In this document: one piece after another, positions 11,680 through 22,199 of the stretch | Numbering within the stretch: position 1 is the first letter of the stretch | Layout of the letters: each line of letters starts with the position of its first letter | Assembly (NCBI RefSeq): GCF_950023065.1 | Contig: NC_088679.1 | Span: forward strand, 4,526,001 to 4,590,000 | Length of the DNA: 64,000 nt | DNA from: Planococcus citri | Taxonomy: Eukaryota; Arthropoda; Insecta; Hemiptera; Pseudococcidae | Reading direction: 5' to 3' | Notes under the pieces: model-generated | Told to the model about the DNA's origin: nothing | Database searches by the model: none | Seen by the model: the letters and a program-made list of their open reading frames with translations, nothing else | Program-made: the position numbers and the translations under genes

Positions 11680-12260
11680 GTTCAAAGTTTTAAAAATTTT
11701 CGATTTTTTTCAATTTTATTTCACTTTGAATGGTCTCTTGACATCTTTAGTATTTACTTGTATAAATAATCGCTTTTAAGTAGGTAATTAGAAAAGTTTG
11801 AAGTTCATTTTTGTCAAATGCGGGGATTCTCAAAATATTTGTTTTTTTCTTTAAAATTTATAATTGTGCAATCATCCCCTCAACAGGGTAAAATTATAAT
11901 TAAGCCACTGATTTATATTTTGTAGGTACGTGGTATGTAAGTAATCGAGAGCTCTAATAAACCACATAAATACGTACCTGAACCGTAAAAAAACACAAAT
12001 ATAAAATAGTGGTTTAATTATTCTAATTGATACCCTCTTTGAGGAGATGATTAGGTACAAAATTTCGATTTTAAAGGAAAAACGAATATTTTGAGAACTC
12101 CTGCATTTGCCAAACATGAACTTCGAATTTTTCCAACAGCCTAAAAGCAATTATATGCAATTAGGTACTAAGTAAAAATGTTAAAAAACCACTTGAACTG
12201 AAAAAAATTAAATTGGAACAATTGAAAATATTTTTAATTTTGAAAACTTTGAGCATGAGC
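11680..12260. repeat. inverted duplication (foldback) of about 580 bp
   Basis: The left arm (about 11,680-11,875) and right arm (about 12,040-12,260) are reverse complements at many anchors: left GTTCATTTTTGTCAAATGCG against right GCATTTGCCAAACATGAAC, and left CTCAAAATATTTG against right CGAATATTTTGAGAACTCC. The spacer is about 165 bp. The arms are diverged. A direct third copy sits at 10,490-10,720. I see no target duplication. Confidence 0.5.
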
Positions 12261-12474
12261 GGCGGGAGGGGGCTCAAACGTTGACCAAAAAATGTGAAAT
12301 TTCTCCTTCATCTTATTGAAGTTATTCGGCAATAATTTTTCGCCAGCATCCATCAAAATTCTAAAAATTCAAAATACCTGCTTCATGTCGGTGTAAAGTA
12401 CTATCTACCTTAGAGTCTGGAAATGAGTTTTTTTTTTGAAAAAGAATAAAAGTCTTTTAGATTTCAAATCAATG

Positions 12475-12865
12475 CATTTTTTCAGTTTTGGAGGTAGCTT
12501 ACGAGTAAATGTGCAAAGGTCTTTTTTGTGAAAAATTAAATTCCCTACAAAAAAAAAGTTCCTTCTTAAACTATAAGGACCGATTTTCGAAAATGATGAA
12601 ATGTTAACATGGATAAGTTCCCTTCTCATATGAATCGACCTCTAATCCAACAGATCCCCACTAGGTATAATGCGATAGCAAAGCACTCAGTGAATCTTGT
12701 AATTTTGGGAAGATGATTTTTGATAATTCTTCGGTAATTTTATTTAAGTCTGAAAAATTATGACTTGGAGTGTTTGGATGGTCCTCCTTTTTCATAAACC
12801 ACTTCTTGTTTGAAATTTTGGTTAAATTTTCCATGCCACTCAGCGCTCATATCATTTCATATAAT
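12475..12865. repeat. segmental duplication, partner of 17,150-17,900
   Basis: Shares TTCAGTTTTGGAGGTAGCTT, GAGTAAATGTGC, CTTTTTTGTGAAAAATT, GTTCCCTTCTC and AAGCACTCAGTGAATCTTGT with 17,150-17,900. It serves as the empty-site reference for the solo LTR at 17,169-17,505. Confidence 0.6.
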
Positions 12866-13048
12866 CTTATATGTACCTGATTTTTACCTATCCTATCTCC
12901 CCCTAAGTAGGTGGACAAAGTATCAATACTAGTTTGTTGCCATTTCTCTGCTGATCTACCTCTCGATGGAAGAGATAGATTATTTATTTAACTAAGTTCA
13001 TTCATTTGCATACCATATTGAGAAATATGTCAGCCAGAGAAGTGATAA

Positions 13049-13592
13049 ATGCTACCTACTATTTATTTGAATGATAAAATGCAAAATATTTCAATTCAAC
13101 AATCCAAGCATATTGAAACAACTAACGACAGGTTGGAAGAATTGACCGACGAATTGGATGAAACCACCATAATGGTCACAGAAACGAAACCTGAAACCTA
13201 TGACAATTCATCCAATCTCCAGAAAATGTCTGAAATCGTTACAAAAATTTGTCGCAATACAAAAGCTCGAGATGAAGGATGCAGCAGAGTTATCAATGAA
13301 ATTAATTTCATCAAGGATGCAATCCGTTGTGTACCACTGACCAGCATTACGAAGTCGAAAAACTTTCGCAATTGACCCAGGGTCTGCGAAAAGTGCAGGT
13401 GTATATTTCTCAGATGAACTATTAGGTACATCTTCTGCACAAATTCCTAGAATGATTTGAGGGTTACTTTTCCAACACTAATGCTGCAGGAAATCACAAG
13501 GTCCCTAGCACTCAAAAGAGTAATTTGCACGAAAAATTACAAGCAATTCTTTGAAACTGTTCAAAATGTCCACCACTATGAAGAATTAAATC
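13049..13592 (+). pseudogene. decayed coding sequence with coiled-coil character
   Basis: An ATG frame (13,049-13,375, 108 codons) is rich in Glu, Lys, Thr and Asp, with heptad-like hydrophobic spacing around residues 25-50 (RLEELTDELDE). Its codon usage looks more coding-like than neighbouring frames. It stops at 13,373, but a shifted frame stays open across that point (SQLTQGLRKVQVYISQMNY near 13,360-13,420), and a third frame stays open from 13,451 to the transposon at 13,593 (QEITRSLALKR, then KNYKQFFETVQ). This pattern suggests one old exon broken by frameshifts and finally cut by the hAT-like MITE. I do not recognise the family. A spurious frame is possible, although three successive open pieces make that less likely. 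Confidence 0.4.
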
Positions 13593-14107
13593 CAGGGCTG
13601 GTGAACGAATCAATATTGTAGTGTTCTGTTCTGTTTTGCTCATGAACAAAAACTTTTCATAGTATTCTGTTCTGGTTTTTGTTCGAGTTAATTTGGATTC
13701 ATTTGTTCTGTTCTGGTTTTGTTCAGGTTGATTTGGTTCTATTTTGTTTTGTTCTGTTCAGTTCTCACTTTTCAGTCATTTTTTCTTCACTTACATGATG
13801 AATTCTCTTAATAGATAGCCTTTTACCTTCAAAATTAAGCCTTTAACTGCCTTTGAAAGACAAAACAAAACTAAAAATGAAGTCTAAAACATGAAAAATT
13901 GAGAATTATTTGAATGAAATTGAAAGATATTGTTCTGTTCTGGTTATTGTTTTTTGTTCAAAACGTTGAATCATTTTGTTCAGTTAGCGTTCAATTGTTC
14001 GGAGCATTATATCGTTCTGTTCGGGTAACGTTCAGAAAATTTGAAAATTTTAGTGTTTATCATTCTGTTCGTAGTGTTCTGTTCTGTTCTGTTCACCTGC
14101 AGCCCCG
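13593..14107. mobile_element. 515-bp hAT-like MITE with GTTCTG reiterations
   Basis: The left end reads CAGGGCTGGTGAACG. The right end, read inward, is CGGGGCTGCAGGTGAAC, a TIR with a 2-bp gap. The flanks ATTAAATC (13,585-13,592) and ATCAAATC (14,108-14,115) match at 7 of 8 positions, the duplication size typical of hAT elements. The interior is built from repeated TTCTG/GTTCTG words on the plus strand, and the one open frame across it (13,914-14,159) is a translation of that motif. No transposase is present. Confidence 0.7.
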
Positions 14108-14836
14108 ATCAAATCAAAAATTTTGGACTATTATTGGGGTCATACGAGTAAGTAAATAAAAATATTTATTTATAAGAATATGCTGGTACGAATTTGGACC
14201 TTATAGGTAGATGTTCAGAATATGACGGCCCATTCTGTGTGGCAAAAAGAGTTTTTCTGGCATTTGGCAAGATTTTTTAAAATAATTTCTCCCTCAAAAA
14301 AACGACAGCTTTTTGATAATTTGGGCAAAAAACAGCACTTTAAATTTCTGCATTTTTGACAAAACTTTGGCAAAATAGGGCATTCTAACGACAATTTTCA
14401 ACAACAGTCCAGCACGACAACTTAGGTGATACGAATGACAATTCGATTTCATACAAACGACGAAAGAAATGTAATCCACATCCAAATAAATTATTCCCCA
14501 CCAAAAAATAATAGTCTAGAAAAATGAATTATTACCCGCCAAAAAAACAAAATGTGCAAAAAAATAAATTATTCCCAGCCGAAAAAATTTTTTCCAGAGA
14601 AGTAGCTCATTTTGTGATTATGCAGGAAGTTTATTTTTGAGTTTCTTGATTTCATATGACCAAAGTAATTACTGAGCAAGGTCAAAAAACTCATATATTT
14701 TGAGCTATAAACCTCAATTTGAAACACTATTTTCTCTTTCTTCAATCAGATACTGAAAGTTTTCTCGATTTCCTCATGTTGAACAATTTTTCAACTTCAT
14801 AAACACTCTGGAGCAAGGTGAACTGTCTCCTGCCTC

Positions 14837-15118
14837 TTGCTCAGTTCAGCTCAGACTTTAATTCGTTTGGAGATTTTCCTGTTTTTTATTTGGGTTTGCT
14901 GCCCTGTGATCCGCATAAGTCTAGCAAAGGGAAGCGCATGCACGTCAATTTGTTCCTGCCCCTGCAACGCTAAATCAACACTGTGCAAGCACATTCCAGG
15001 TATGCACATTCGTCTCAAGCTCATTGAAACTCCTGCTGAAGGGAAGTCAGTTCCTTTGGGACAGAAGCGGAAGACAGGCAGACCCTCAAAAGACAAAAAA
15101 GCACTACTTGTGCAATAA
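14837..15118 (+). pseudogene. SWIM zinc-finger fragment, transposase-like C-terminus
   Basis: A 93-codon frame, open from the stop at 14,819 but without an ATG, contains CSCPCNAKSTLCKHI. Taking 14,837 as residue 1, this gives C39-x-C41...C50-x-H52, the CxC-xn-CxH signature of SWIM zinc fingers. An upstream Cys cluster (residues 21, 22, 35) and a basic tail with GRPSKDKKAL fit the C-terminal region of SWIM-containing proteins related to MULE transposases in animals. The Cys/His pattern is what I see; the family link is recalled and not searched. No N-terminal catalytic region is visible upstream, so this is a remnant or a lone exon. It lies in sequence absent from the paralogous copy D1, which suggests insertion. 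Confidence 0.5.
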
Positions 15119-15599
15119 TACGTTCTAGATGAACTGTGTGGTGTTTTTTTTATGTCGTGCTTTTTATCAATCTTTGGATGTGCAATTCTTATTTTTTATG
15201 TCTTTCATTATTTCATTTCTTTGCCGTGCACGATTTGTTGTTAAATATATTATATAAACTTGCATTAAATTATTCTGTCGGGCAATATCTTAAATTGTCA
15301 TTGACATTCATTTACTGTCGTTCAAAAACTTTTTTCATCGTGAAATAATTCTTTTCCTGTGCAATGCCTTTTTTTTGTTGTTAAAATGCCCCTTTTTCTT
15401 CATTAAAACGCCTTTTTCTGTTGTGGCGATAAATCAGACCCCAAAACTTCTAGTTTCGCCAGTATAAACAGAAAAAACGATTTTTTTGATACTTTTGGAA
15501 AAAATGGAACTTTTGATTTTTGAAGGGATTAATGCTTTAGAAAGCACAGATTATTATCAAATATTCCAAAATTTAAAATGTTGATCAAGCTGGACCCCA

Positions 15600-15807
15600 C
15601 AACCCGATTGGCACATGTCTGGTGATATCTGACTACTCATTTCTGCAGTCAGAAATTGCCGTTTTGACAGTCAGATTTGCAGTCTGACTACAATCAACCA
15701 ATCAGAAACGAAGTATTTTTTTGATATTCCAAGATGTCGCTAACTCGTCAGAAGACTGAGTGGAGATCTGAGCGTGACTCAGAACCACAGTCAGATATTG
15801 CCGTTTT
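15600..15807. repeat. CAGTCAGA motif cluster
   Basis: CAGTCAGA and its complement TCTGACTG/TCTGACTA occur several times in about 200 bp, partly in inverted pairs. The cluster leads into the triplicated unit at 15,808-16,342, which opens with the same motif. It may be the remains of a foldback element; no clear ends were found. Confidence 0.45.
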
Positions 15808-16342
15808 GACAGTCAGAAAATACATTCTGACTGATATGTGGTCATATCCCTATTCAGATGCACTGTCTAAAAAATGCTGTTCTGCCAACCGGGAAAAGAA
15901 CGTAAGGTACAAGTCATCGGTAATTGGGTGATTGCAAGTAAGTTTTTGCTTTTCGCTGCGATGGGTTTCCACATGGTACACTATGACAGTCAGAAAATAC
16001 ATTCTGACTGATATGTGGTCATATCCCTATTCAGATGCACTGTCTAAAAAATGCTGTTTTGCCAACCGGGAAAAGAATGTATAAGGTACAAGTCATCGGT
16101 AATTGGGTGATTGCAAGTAAGTTTTTGCTTTTCGCTGCGATGGGTTTCCGCATGGTACACTATGACAGTCAGAAAATACATTCTGACTGATATGTGGTCA
16201 TATCCCTATTCAGATGCACTGTCTAAAAAATGCTGTTTTGCCAACCGGGAAAAGAATGTATAAGGTACAAGTCATCGGTAATTGGGTGATTGCAAGTAAG
16301 TTTTTGCTTTTCGCTGCGATGGGTTTCCGCATGGTACACTAT
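15808..16342. repeat. near-identical tandem triplication, about 178-bp period
   Basis: Units begin at 15,808, 15,985 and 16,164 with GACAGTCAGAAAATACATTC and end with TTCCGCATGGTACACTAT or TTCCACATGGTACACTAT. Copies differ by only a few bases, so this is one of the youngest duplications in the window. Each unit contains GGTGATTGCAAGTAAGTTTT, a perfect GTAAGT donor-like word, followed by GCTTTTCGCTGCGATGGG. Only one diverged unit exists at the paralogous site near 8,040-8,125. Confidence 0.85.
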
Positions 16343-17168
16343 TATTCACACATTCATGAAAATATTGAAAATCTGATCAATTATATTCACCCCTAATTTC
16401 AAAAAAATAACCATGTGACAAATCAAATCTAAAACCATCTCCATATGGGCGTAATGATCTCAAAATTATAAACACCCACAAAAAAAATAAGTCTAGGAAT
16501 TTGGCTTTAATACTTAATGTGTACTTCAAAAAAATATTTAAAGTTGATACTAGAGTTGAAAAAAAAATAGAGGAATAACTAAACGAACAATTCTTCCAAG
16601 TATTTTTTGTCACAAGAAAGAGAAGAGGCATGTATAAGAGCTAAAATTGGCAAGAAAAAATCAAACTCTTGCAGAATATTTCAAATTCTTGAATTGTAAA
16701 ATCAGCATTTTCATATAAATTTTCAAAAATTTATTTTGCAGCATTTTGCCAACATTCTTACTAAAAATGTTTGGTACATTAGTGCGAGTCATTTTATATT
16801 TTGTTAAGATGAGAAATCTCAAATTTTCCATTTGACTGAAATCTTCAAAAGTGGCGAGAAGGCGAGAACAAAATATAACTCAGCTCAAGGGCACGTCCAC
16901 AATACCTCATCACTCATCAGTGATGAGGGTGTTCGTTTCTACTACATACATATAAAACATGATAAGTATTTTTATAGAATCACAAAGTCGAAATATAGAT
17001 ATAAATTTTATTTTGTTTACAGGTGAGTTGTTTTTTTTCCTCGCAAATATGAAGCTTTTCAACCCTGACAAAAACGCAGGAAAAATTCTAAATTGTCATG
17101 CTAGTAAGACACTTGAACGTGGGTCCAAGCAGAAATAAATTCACACCTTGATTCAGTTTTGAGGATAT

Positions 17169-17505
17169 TGTAATGGTCAGGGATATGGCCACACTGCCGG
17201 AATAACTCCCTTTTCCCCTCGGCCTAATACTCATGTACTACGTACATGAGACGTTGTTACAACTTATTCATTCCTTTTATATCTGTGGTTCGGCCTACAT
17301 GGCTTAGTTATATGTGTAATTATTCGGTAAATGCGTTATATTCGGCAAAGTGATATTATCTCCGGAAATAAAGTGTTTTTCATTCATTTAATTGGTTATT
17401 TATCCGTTAATTCGCGATTAAATCGTATTACATCAATAGGTATTCAGTGAGTAATGTCCTATAGTGTCCCAACACGTGATAGGATCGTTTATAATACCTA
17501 TTACA
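17169..17505. mobile_element. solo LTR, 337 bp, ATAT target duplication
   Basis: The sequence starts TGTAATGGTCAGGG, ends CCTATTACA, and is flanked by ATAT on both sides (17,165-17,168 and 17,506-17,509). It contains a TATA-like TTTTATATC near 17,276 and the polyadenylation-type AATAAAG near 17,367. The paralogous locus near 12,490 reads TTCAGTTTTGGAGGTAGCTT without the insert, so the boundaries are backed by an empty site. No internal retroviral-type genes flank it, so this is a solo LTR. Family is undetermined; a 4-bp duplication fits Gypsy-like elements. Confidence 0.75.
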
Positions 17506-17509
17506 ATAT

Positions 17510-17905
17510 ATAGCTTATAAGTAAATGTGCTAAGGACTTTTTTGTGAAAAATTGAATTCTCTGCAAAAAAAAAAGTCTTTAAACTATGGACCTATTTTTC
17601 AAAATTTATGAAATATCAACGTGGATGAGTTCCCTTCTCGTATTAATCGACTGCTGGTCCAACAGAACATCACTTATTCCACATCGTTCGAAAACCACAG
17701 TTGAGCCGACCTATTTGAGTAAGCACTCAGTGAATCTTGTAATTTTGGGAAGATGATTTTTGATTATTCAGTAATTTTATTAAGGCCCGAGAAATTCCGA
17801 GCTGAAGTTTTTGGATGGTCTACCTCATGAACTATACTTCTTGCTTGAAATTTTGGCCAAATTTTCAATGCCCCTCAGCGCTCATGTCATTTCATTTACA
17901 CTTAT
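17510..17905. repeat. segmental duplication, partner of 12,475-12,865
   Basis: Same anchor order as the partner copy: AGTAAATGTGC, CTTTTTTGTGAAAAATTGA, GAGTTCCCTTCTCG, AAGCACTCAGTGAATCTTGT and TTTTTGGATGGTC. Confidence 0.6.
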
Positions 17906-17929
17906 CTAAATAATGATCATAGTACTTAG

Positions 17930-19318
17930 AATGCTGTTGCTTGCGTGGGCATTAGCTAAATAAAATATACAACCACGTAACGAATTATCAGTAATTTAGC
18001 AGTCCACGTTGACCAGATAACATTAAAATTACAATAACCATTGTCGTAAGCATAGCCTGCCAGCAAGTATACATGACACACAGAAAGCACAGATAAGACA
18101 ATCTGCGTTCTCTGGGAGGCGTATATCAATTAAAAAAACAACATTACAGACTACAGTACACGCTTGCAGATTGCCTAGCTCGTATATACGAACAAATTCG
18201 CAATCTGGGAGCGTAAAAAGACGCCACGGGCCAATACATTAAAAAGGATACGGGCAAAGAAACGCTAAACGAGCCAGAGACACAGAGTATACTCGTAAGT
18301 ATAAAGCGAAAGAGCACCACGATGTGATTCGTATATAGAAAGGAGAAAATTGCTGTAGGAAGCGGGCATATATTACAACGACGACAGTATAATAAAAAGA
18401 GAGTATGAGAATAAGAGAAGGGACCAGCGACGGTCGTCTCGTCGCATCCCATAGATAAGAAACAATTAAAACTCTACGATACGATGTGCTTTTGCCTCCT
18501 TTTATATGTATAGCCAGCCACCCTCGTCCAAATTGTTTCTAGTGACCTTAATTTGCGTACTAATGTTCATGTTTATGGATTCGCTAACACATAGAAAACC
18601 CTATACACTGTACTATCATCTTGTCGGTCTGTGATTATTTCTCAGTACGTAGGGTACGGTTTCGTCATCGGTTTACTGGTCATTTAGAAAAGAGAAGCGT
18701 TTTTTCACGTTCGTATATGCATAATGGCATCTACGTATACCGTCTTTCTATCCACGTGAGCAGAGCTTTGTGTTTGTGTACGATGGTGAGGGTTTTTTTT
18801 CACTAATATTATGTTTTTGTTTTTGTTTGGTTCTCGTCGACGACGACGATGCTGTATTTTACAAATACATACTACATATAGCAACCTTGTAAGCGTGTAT
18901 GGCAAAAACTCGAGAAAGGCGAAACTCTCTAAAGCTACGTAATGTACACAGAGATTACGAAACTTACCGCATACACGTTCACAGTTCCAGCATATACTCG
19001 CACAAATACATTCGCACACAAGTCCAAGGTATAACAAGCTGCTTTTTCGAATAACCGTTTTATGCAAATGAGCTCTTCGAACTTTCGTCGAGGTCAATTT
19101 TTCGCGAAACGTGCGCCCGTTTCGCGAATAAACCGAAGAGTTGGCGAATTTTTTTTCATTTCGAAATATCCCTGTGTCTCGTACCAGTCGAATTTGTAGG
19201 CGTTTACAAAACAAATATAAAAGTAAATAAATAAATTCGAGCGGCGTGAATAGGAAGTAGGTATAATGAAAAATTTCATATGAATAGAAAATACAGCTGT
19301 TCAATAACCGTAGAAAAT
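17930..19318. other. non-repetitive, GC-richer island without a recognised gene
   Basis: Composition changes here: more CG dinucleotides, scattered TACTCGTA-like words, a short GAC run near 18,838, and none of the local duplication families. A 205-codon frame on the minus strand (18,705-19,322) is the longest in the interior, but it starts at TTG, has no recognisable domain and ends in a low-complexity basic tail. I do not call it a gene. The island may hold non-coding exons or regulatory DNA of a larger gene; that is inference. Confidence 0.4.
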
Positions 19319-19319
19319 T

Positions 19320-19660
19320 CAAAAAGTTTGGGATTTTATTGAGTTCTGAGAATCAGAAAACGTCTTATCGAAGAGAGGAAATATCAATGAAAATGGTGAA
19401 AATGTCAAATGAAATTTTTTCGTTATGAACAGGTTGTAAATCCGAAGCGATTTTTCCTGGATTTTTCTAGTTTTCCAAAAATTAATTCGCCAGAAAATCT
19501 TGAAATGCAATAGGTCGTCAGCGTTGAGTAAGTAAATAACTTTTTTCGCTGTTTCTTCCTGGAGCATTCTGTGTCTAAATTGATCGACATTAGTTGATGT
19601 AATGACGTGGGCGATGGAACAGATGAGACGATACAGAGACAACTAGGGTGGTCCGTCTTC
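19320..19660. repeat. dispersed local module E, copy 1
   Basis: Anchors are GAGTTCTGA, GCGATTTTTCCTGGATTTTT, CAGCGTTGAGTAAGTAA and CTTTTTTCGCTG. They recur in order at 29,380-29,680 and 32,510-33,130. The GAGTAAGTAA word is again a perfect GTAAGT donor-like site. A string CTAGGGTGGTCCGTCTTCGA at 19,645 resembles a transposon terminus, but no partner end was found. Confidence 0.5.
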
Positions 19661-20202
19661 GACTTTTTTGTTTGGAAAATTGGAAATGGAATTGAAAAAA
19701 AAATTGTGGAGGATCTGAAAATTTATGAAAAAAATTATGGGTTTCCGACTTGTACCCACAATCACTGTCCTACCGGGGCTGGGGTTTCAAATTTTAAAAT
19801 TTACATTTGTATCCGCACGATAAAAAATCCTCAAGTTTAGAAAAAAAAATCATTAATGAATTTCAAACCTCTCAGCCGGAATTGGTGATTTAGTGAAAAA
19901 CGCTGATGGATGCCCAATGTGGCAGGGATCGCGGAATTTGAAGGGAAAAAAAATTAATTTCAAACGAAGATGAAAAAGAATATACCTACCTATACTCGTG
20001 TGCCAACGTTTAATAAAATTTTAGAATTTCGAATTTCTGTTCCAATTTTTCCCCCGAACCTTGAAATAAAAAAATCAATTTTTCAGCACTCAGGTACAGC
20101 CCCAAATGCTGCGGAAAGATCCGAAGATTTCTCGACAATTTCCGACGAAGACAATTTTATTTTTAGTCTAATTTTTTTCTTGTCCAAGTATTCTACAGGT
20201 TC

Positions 20203-20535
20203 CTAAAAAATAAGAAAAAATTAGCTAAAAATGGTAGGTACCTATCAAACTTCGAACTCAATCAATCGTATGTAGGTTCAAAAACTCAAATCTCGAGTTT
20301 AAGGATGGTGGCGAGATGACGTGATCCTGCATAGGTCATACCATAGTAATTAGGTACAATAGAGGGGGGAAAATTACATTTTCATCAAAAATTTTACTTT
20401 GAAAACCCTTGGTTCAGTTCAATGGCCAGCCAAGAGACTGAAAATTTTTCTGAAAAGTCTGACTTGGCAACTTTTTTTCAAATTCAAGGCATGATCGGTT
20501 TTCCCTCAACACCCATTATTTCCAAATTCGAAATT
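20203..20535. repeat. local duplication F, copy 1
   Basis: Paired with 23,003-23,340. Shared anchors are TAGCTAAAAATGGTA, GATGGTGGCGAGATGACGTG, ATCCTGCATAGG and ACCCTTGGTTC. The copies are separated by sequence that includes the TIR element at 20,957-21,576 and LTR-like DNA. Confidence 0.6.
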
Positions 20536-20956
20536 ATGCCCAATAAGTTTGATATAGTGAGAATAGGATTTACTGACTTAGGGATTTAGAATTATTAGAA
20601 TTGGTTAAGGGGTGAAGTCAAGAATTATTCCCTAGAGAGTGAATAATTACTCGTTCCAGGAATAGCTCTGAGAGAAAAGACCTTATGTAAAACCAATCCA
20701 CCATATACACAAAAATCATACTAAAATACCAAGAAAGTACTCAAGATCGCAGAAATATTCTTAAAAGCAATTTATTAATATTTTAGCACAACAAAATACA
20801 CGTTAGGATTTAGGAAAATGTAACATAATAAACATTATTTTATGTTCGATAGTGGACTCAACATCTACTTGACATCTCGCATAAAATAGAGACTCGTAAT
20901 ATAATTAAGTTTAAGCTTAATTAACACTACTTGGCGATGCAATTATGTATTATTTA

Positions 20957-21576
20957 ATTGAAGGGTTTAATTCCAAGTCGGCCTAAGTCCATTTTTTCCG
21001 TTTCGAGAAAAACACAAATAAGTGTTTTTCTCGCCCTTCCGCTTCAATAATAAATGATGTGATTATATGGTTGTGAAGCTTGATCTTTCTGCTTTAAAGT
21101 ACCGTATTGGTATTTTTTTAATTTTGCGTATTTTCAGCTCCAGAGCGCGTCAAACAGTCAGAAAAAGTGGACTTAGGCCCATTTGGAATTATCTGATGTT
21201 AAAAATTTCGAAAAAGAGCTGAAAAACGCGTTTTTTCAAAAAAAAATTCACGAATCATCAATTTAATACATTTCTGAAACAATTTCATTCGAAGCACCTT
21301 CAAATTTCGTCTCTCAAAAATCGTTGAAAAACTTGAAAAAAACTGGCACAACCGCACTTGTATACAAATACTCTTAAAAAATGTATGATTTAGGCCACTT
21401 TGGAATAATCAGCTGTTTTTTTGAGCCGGCAAAACAGCGCTCCTGAGCGAAAAAAGTAACGCCAGGTGTTGGGACAAGGTGATAAAGGTGTTAACCGACC
21501 TGTACCACCAGATGGCGCTGCTAACTCAAAAATGATAAAAATGGACTTAGGCCGACTTGGAATTAAACCCTTCAAT
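20957..21576. mobile_element. 620-bp TIR element with 40-bp perfect ends, TA target
   Basis: The ends are perfect inverted repeats of 40 bp (20,957-20,996 and 21,537-21,576), opening ATTGAAGGGTTTAATTCCAA. TA flanks both sides (20,955-20,956 and 21,577-21,578). Inside, degenerate copies of the TIR core GGACTTAGGCC...GGAATTA occur near 21,168 and 21,390. Related words lie outside at about 22,405 (GGGCTAAGTCCATTTCC) and 22,541 (GGGACTTAGACCC). No transposase frame exists. Perfect ends suggest recent movement. Confidence 0.8.
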
Positions 21577-21588
21577 TAGACTAGGTGT

Positions 21589-22190
21589 GTTACGTCCCTC
21601 GAAAATATTATTATTTAACTAGTAAGTCTATTTCACAACTTACGACACTGCGCTTATTTTCTGTCTCTCCTGTGATCCACTCATACTAAGATCGGCGACA
21701 GAATTGGGTTATTTTGTTTCATATTTCCCGATAGGTACCGGATCGGAGAAATATCCGTAAAATGGTTAATTTAAATGAACCTATTTAATTAATTCACATT
21801 ATTAAACAAATTATCCACTGTGATAGTGGGTGAAAACAGTTAAGAGGGATGAAGGTCTTAAGGCCTTCATTGCCTATACGTCTATTTGTGACCAAGAACC
21901 AGCCATCACGAGTAGCTTATTCCAAGCGAGGTTTGTGGCTGGAAATCCGATGCTCGTACCCTCGAGTTTTCCCTCGATCTACGAGCCACCAGACAAATAA
22001 ATCATTTCCCCTATATGCGTAGTTCTCACGTTGCCATACTTCCAGTATACGTAAATCTCATATACCTAAGCTAACAAATATTACGAGTAAACATAGGAAG
22101 GGATTAATTTAATCATCGCTAAGGCGATCAGGGCATATTTCCTCATATAAAGTTTGATAATAAACAATACGACAGAGTTTATTCGTGGGT
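21589..22190 (+). other. possible LTR or inserted sequence, unproven
   Basis: The stretch opens TGTTACGTCCCTCG, a start seen in many insect Gypsy LTRs, and has AATAAAC near 22,161. It lacks a clear CA-3' end or target duplication, and no second LTR is visible. It is richer in GC than the flanks and belongs to the sequence separating the two copies of duplication F. No coding frame is supported. Confidence 0.25.
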
Positions 22191-22199
22191 AAGTTTTTT

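Larger units (their letters stand above)
14155..17150. repeat. segmental duplication D, copy 2
   Basis: Paralogous to 7,680-8,821 plus 9,818-9,870, with the same anchor order. Relative to copy 1 it contains extra sequence at about 14,380-15,480 (including the SWIM remnant) and at 15,590-16,340 (CAGTCAGA motifs and a triplicated unit). It lacks the transposon found at 8,822-9,808. Confidence 0.6.

Noticed and set aside
18705..19322. 205-codon minus-strand frame, the longest in the interior of the window
   Set aside because: It begins at TTG, has no recognisable domain, and ends in low-complexity Arg/Lys-rich sequence from a GAC run. GC-richer local composition makes a chance open frame plausible.
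19645..19840. CTAGGGTGGTCC string as a transposon terminus with an adjacent 77-codon frame
   Set aside because: No matching inverted end or target duplication within the window, and the frame has no recognisable domain.
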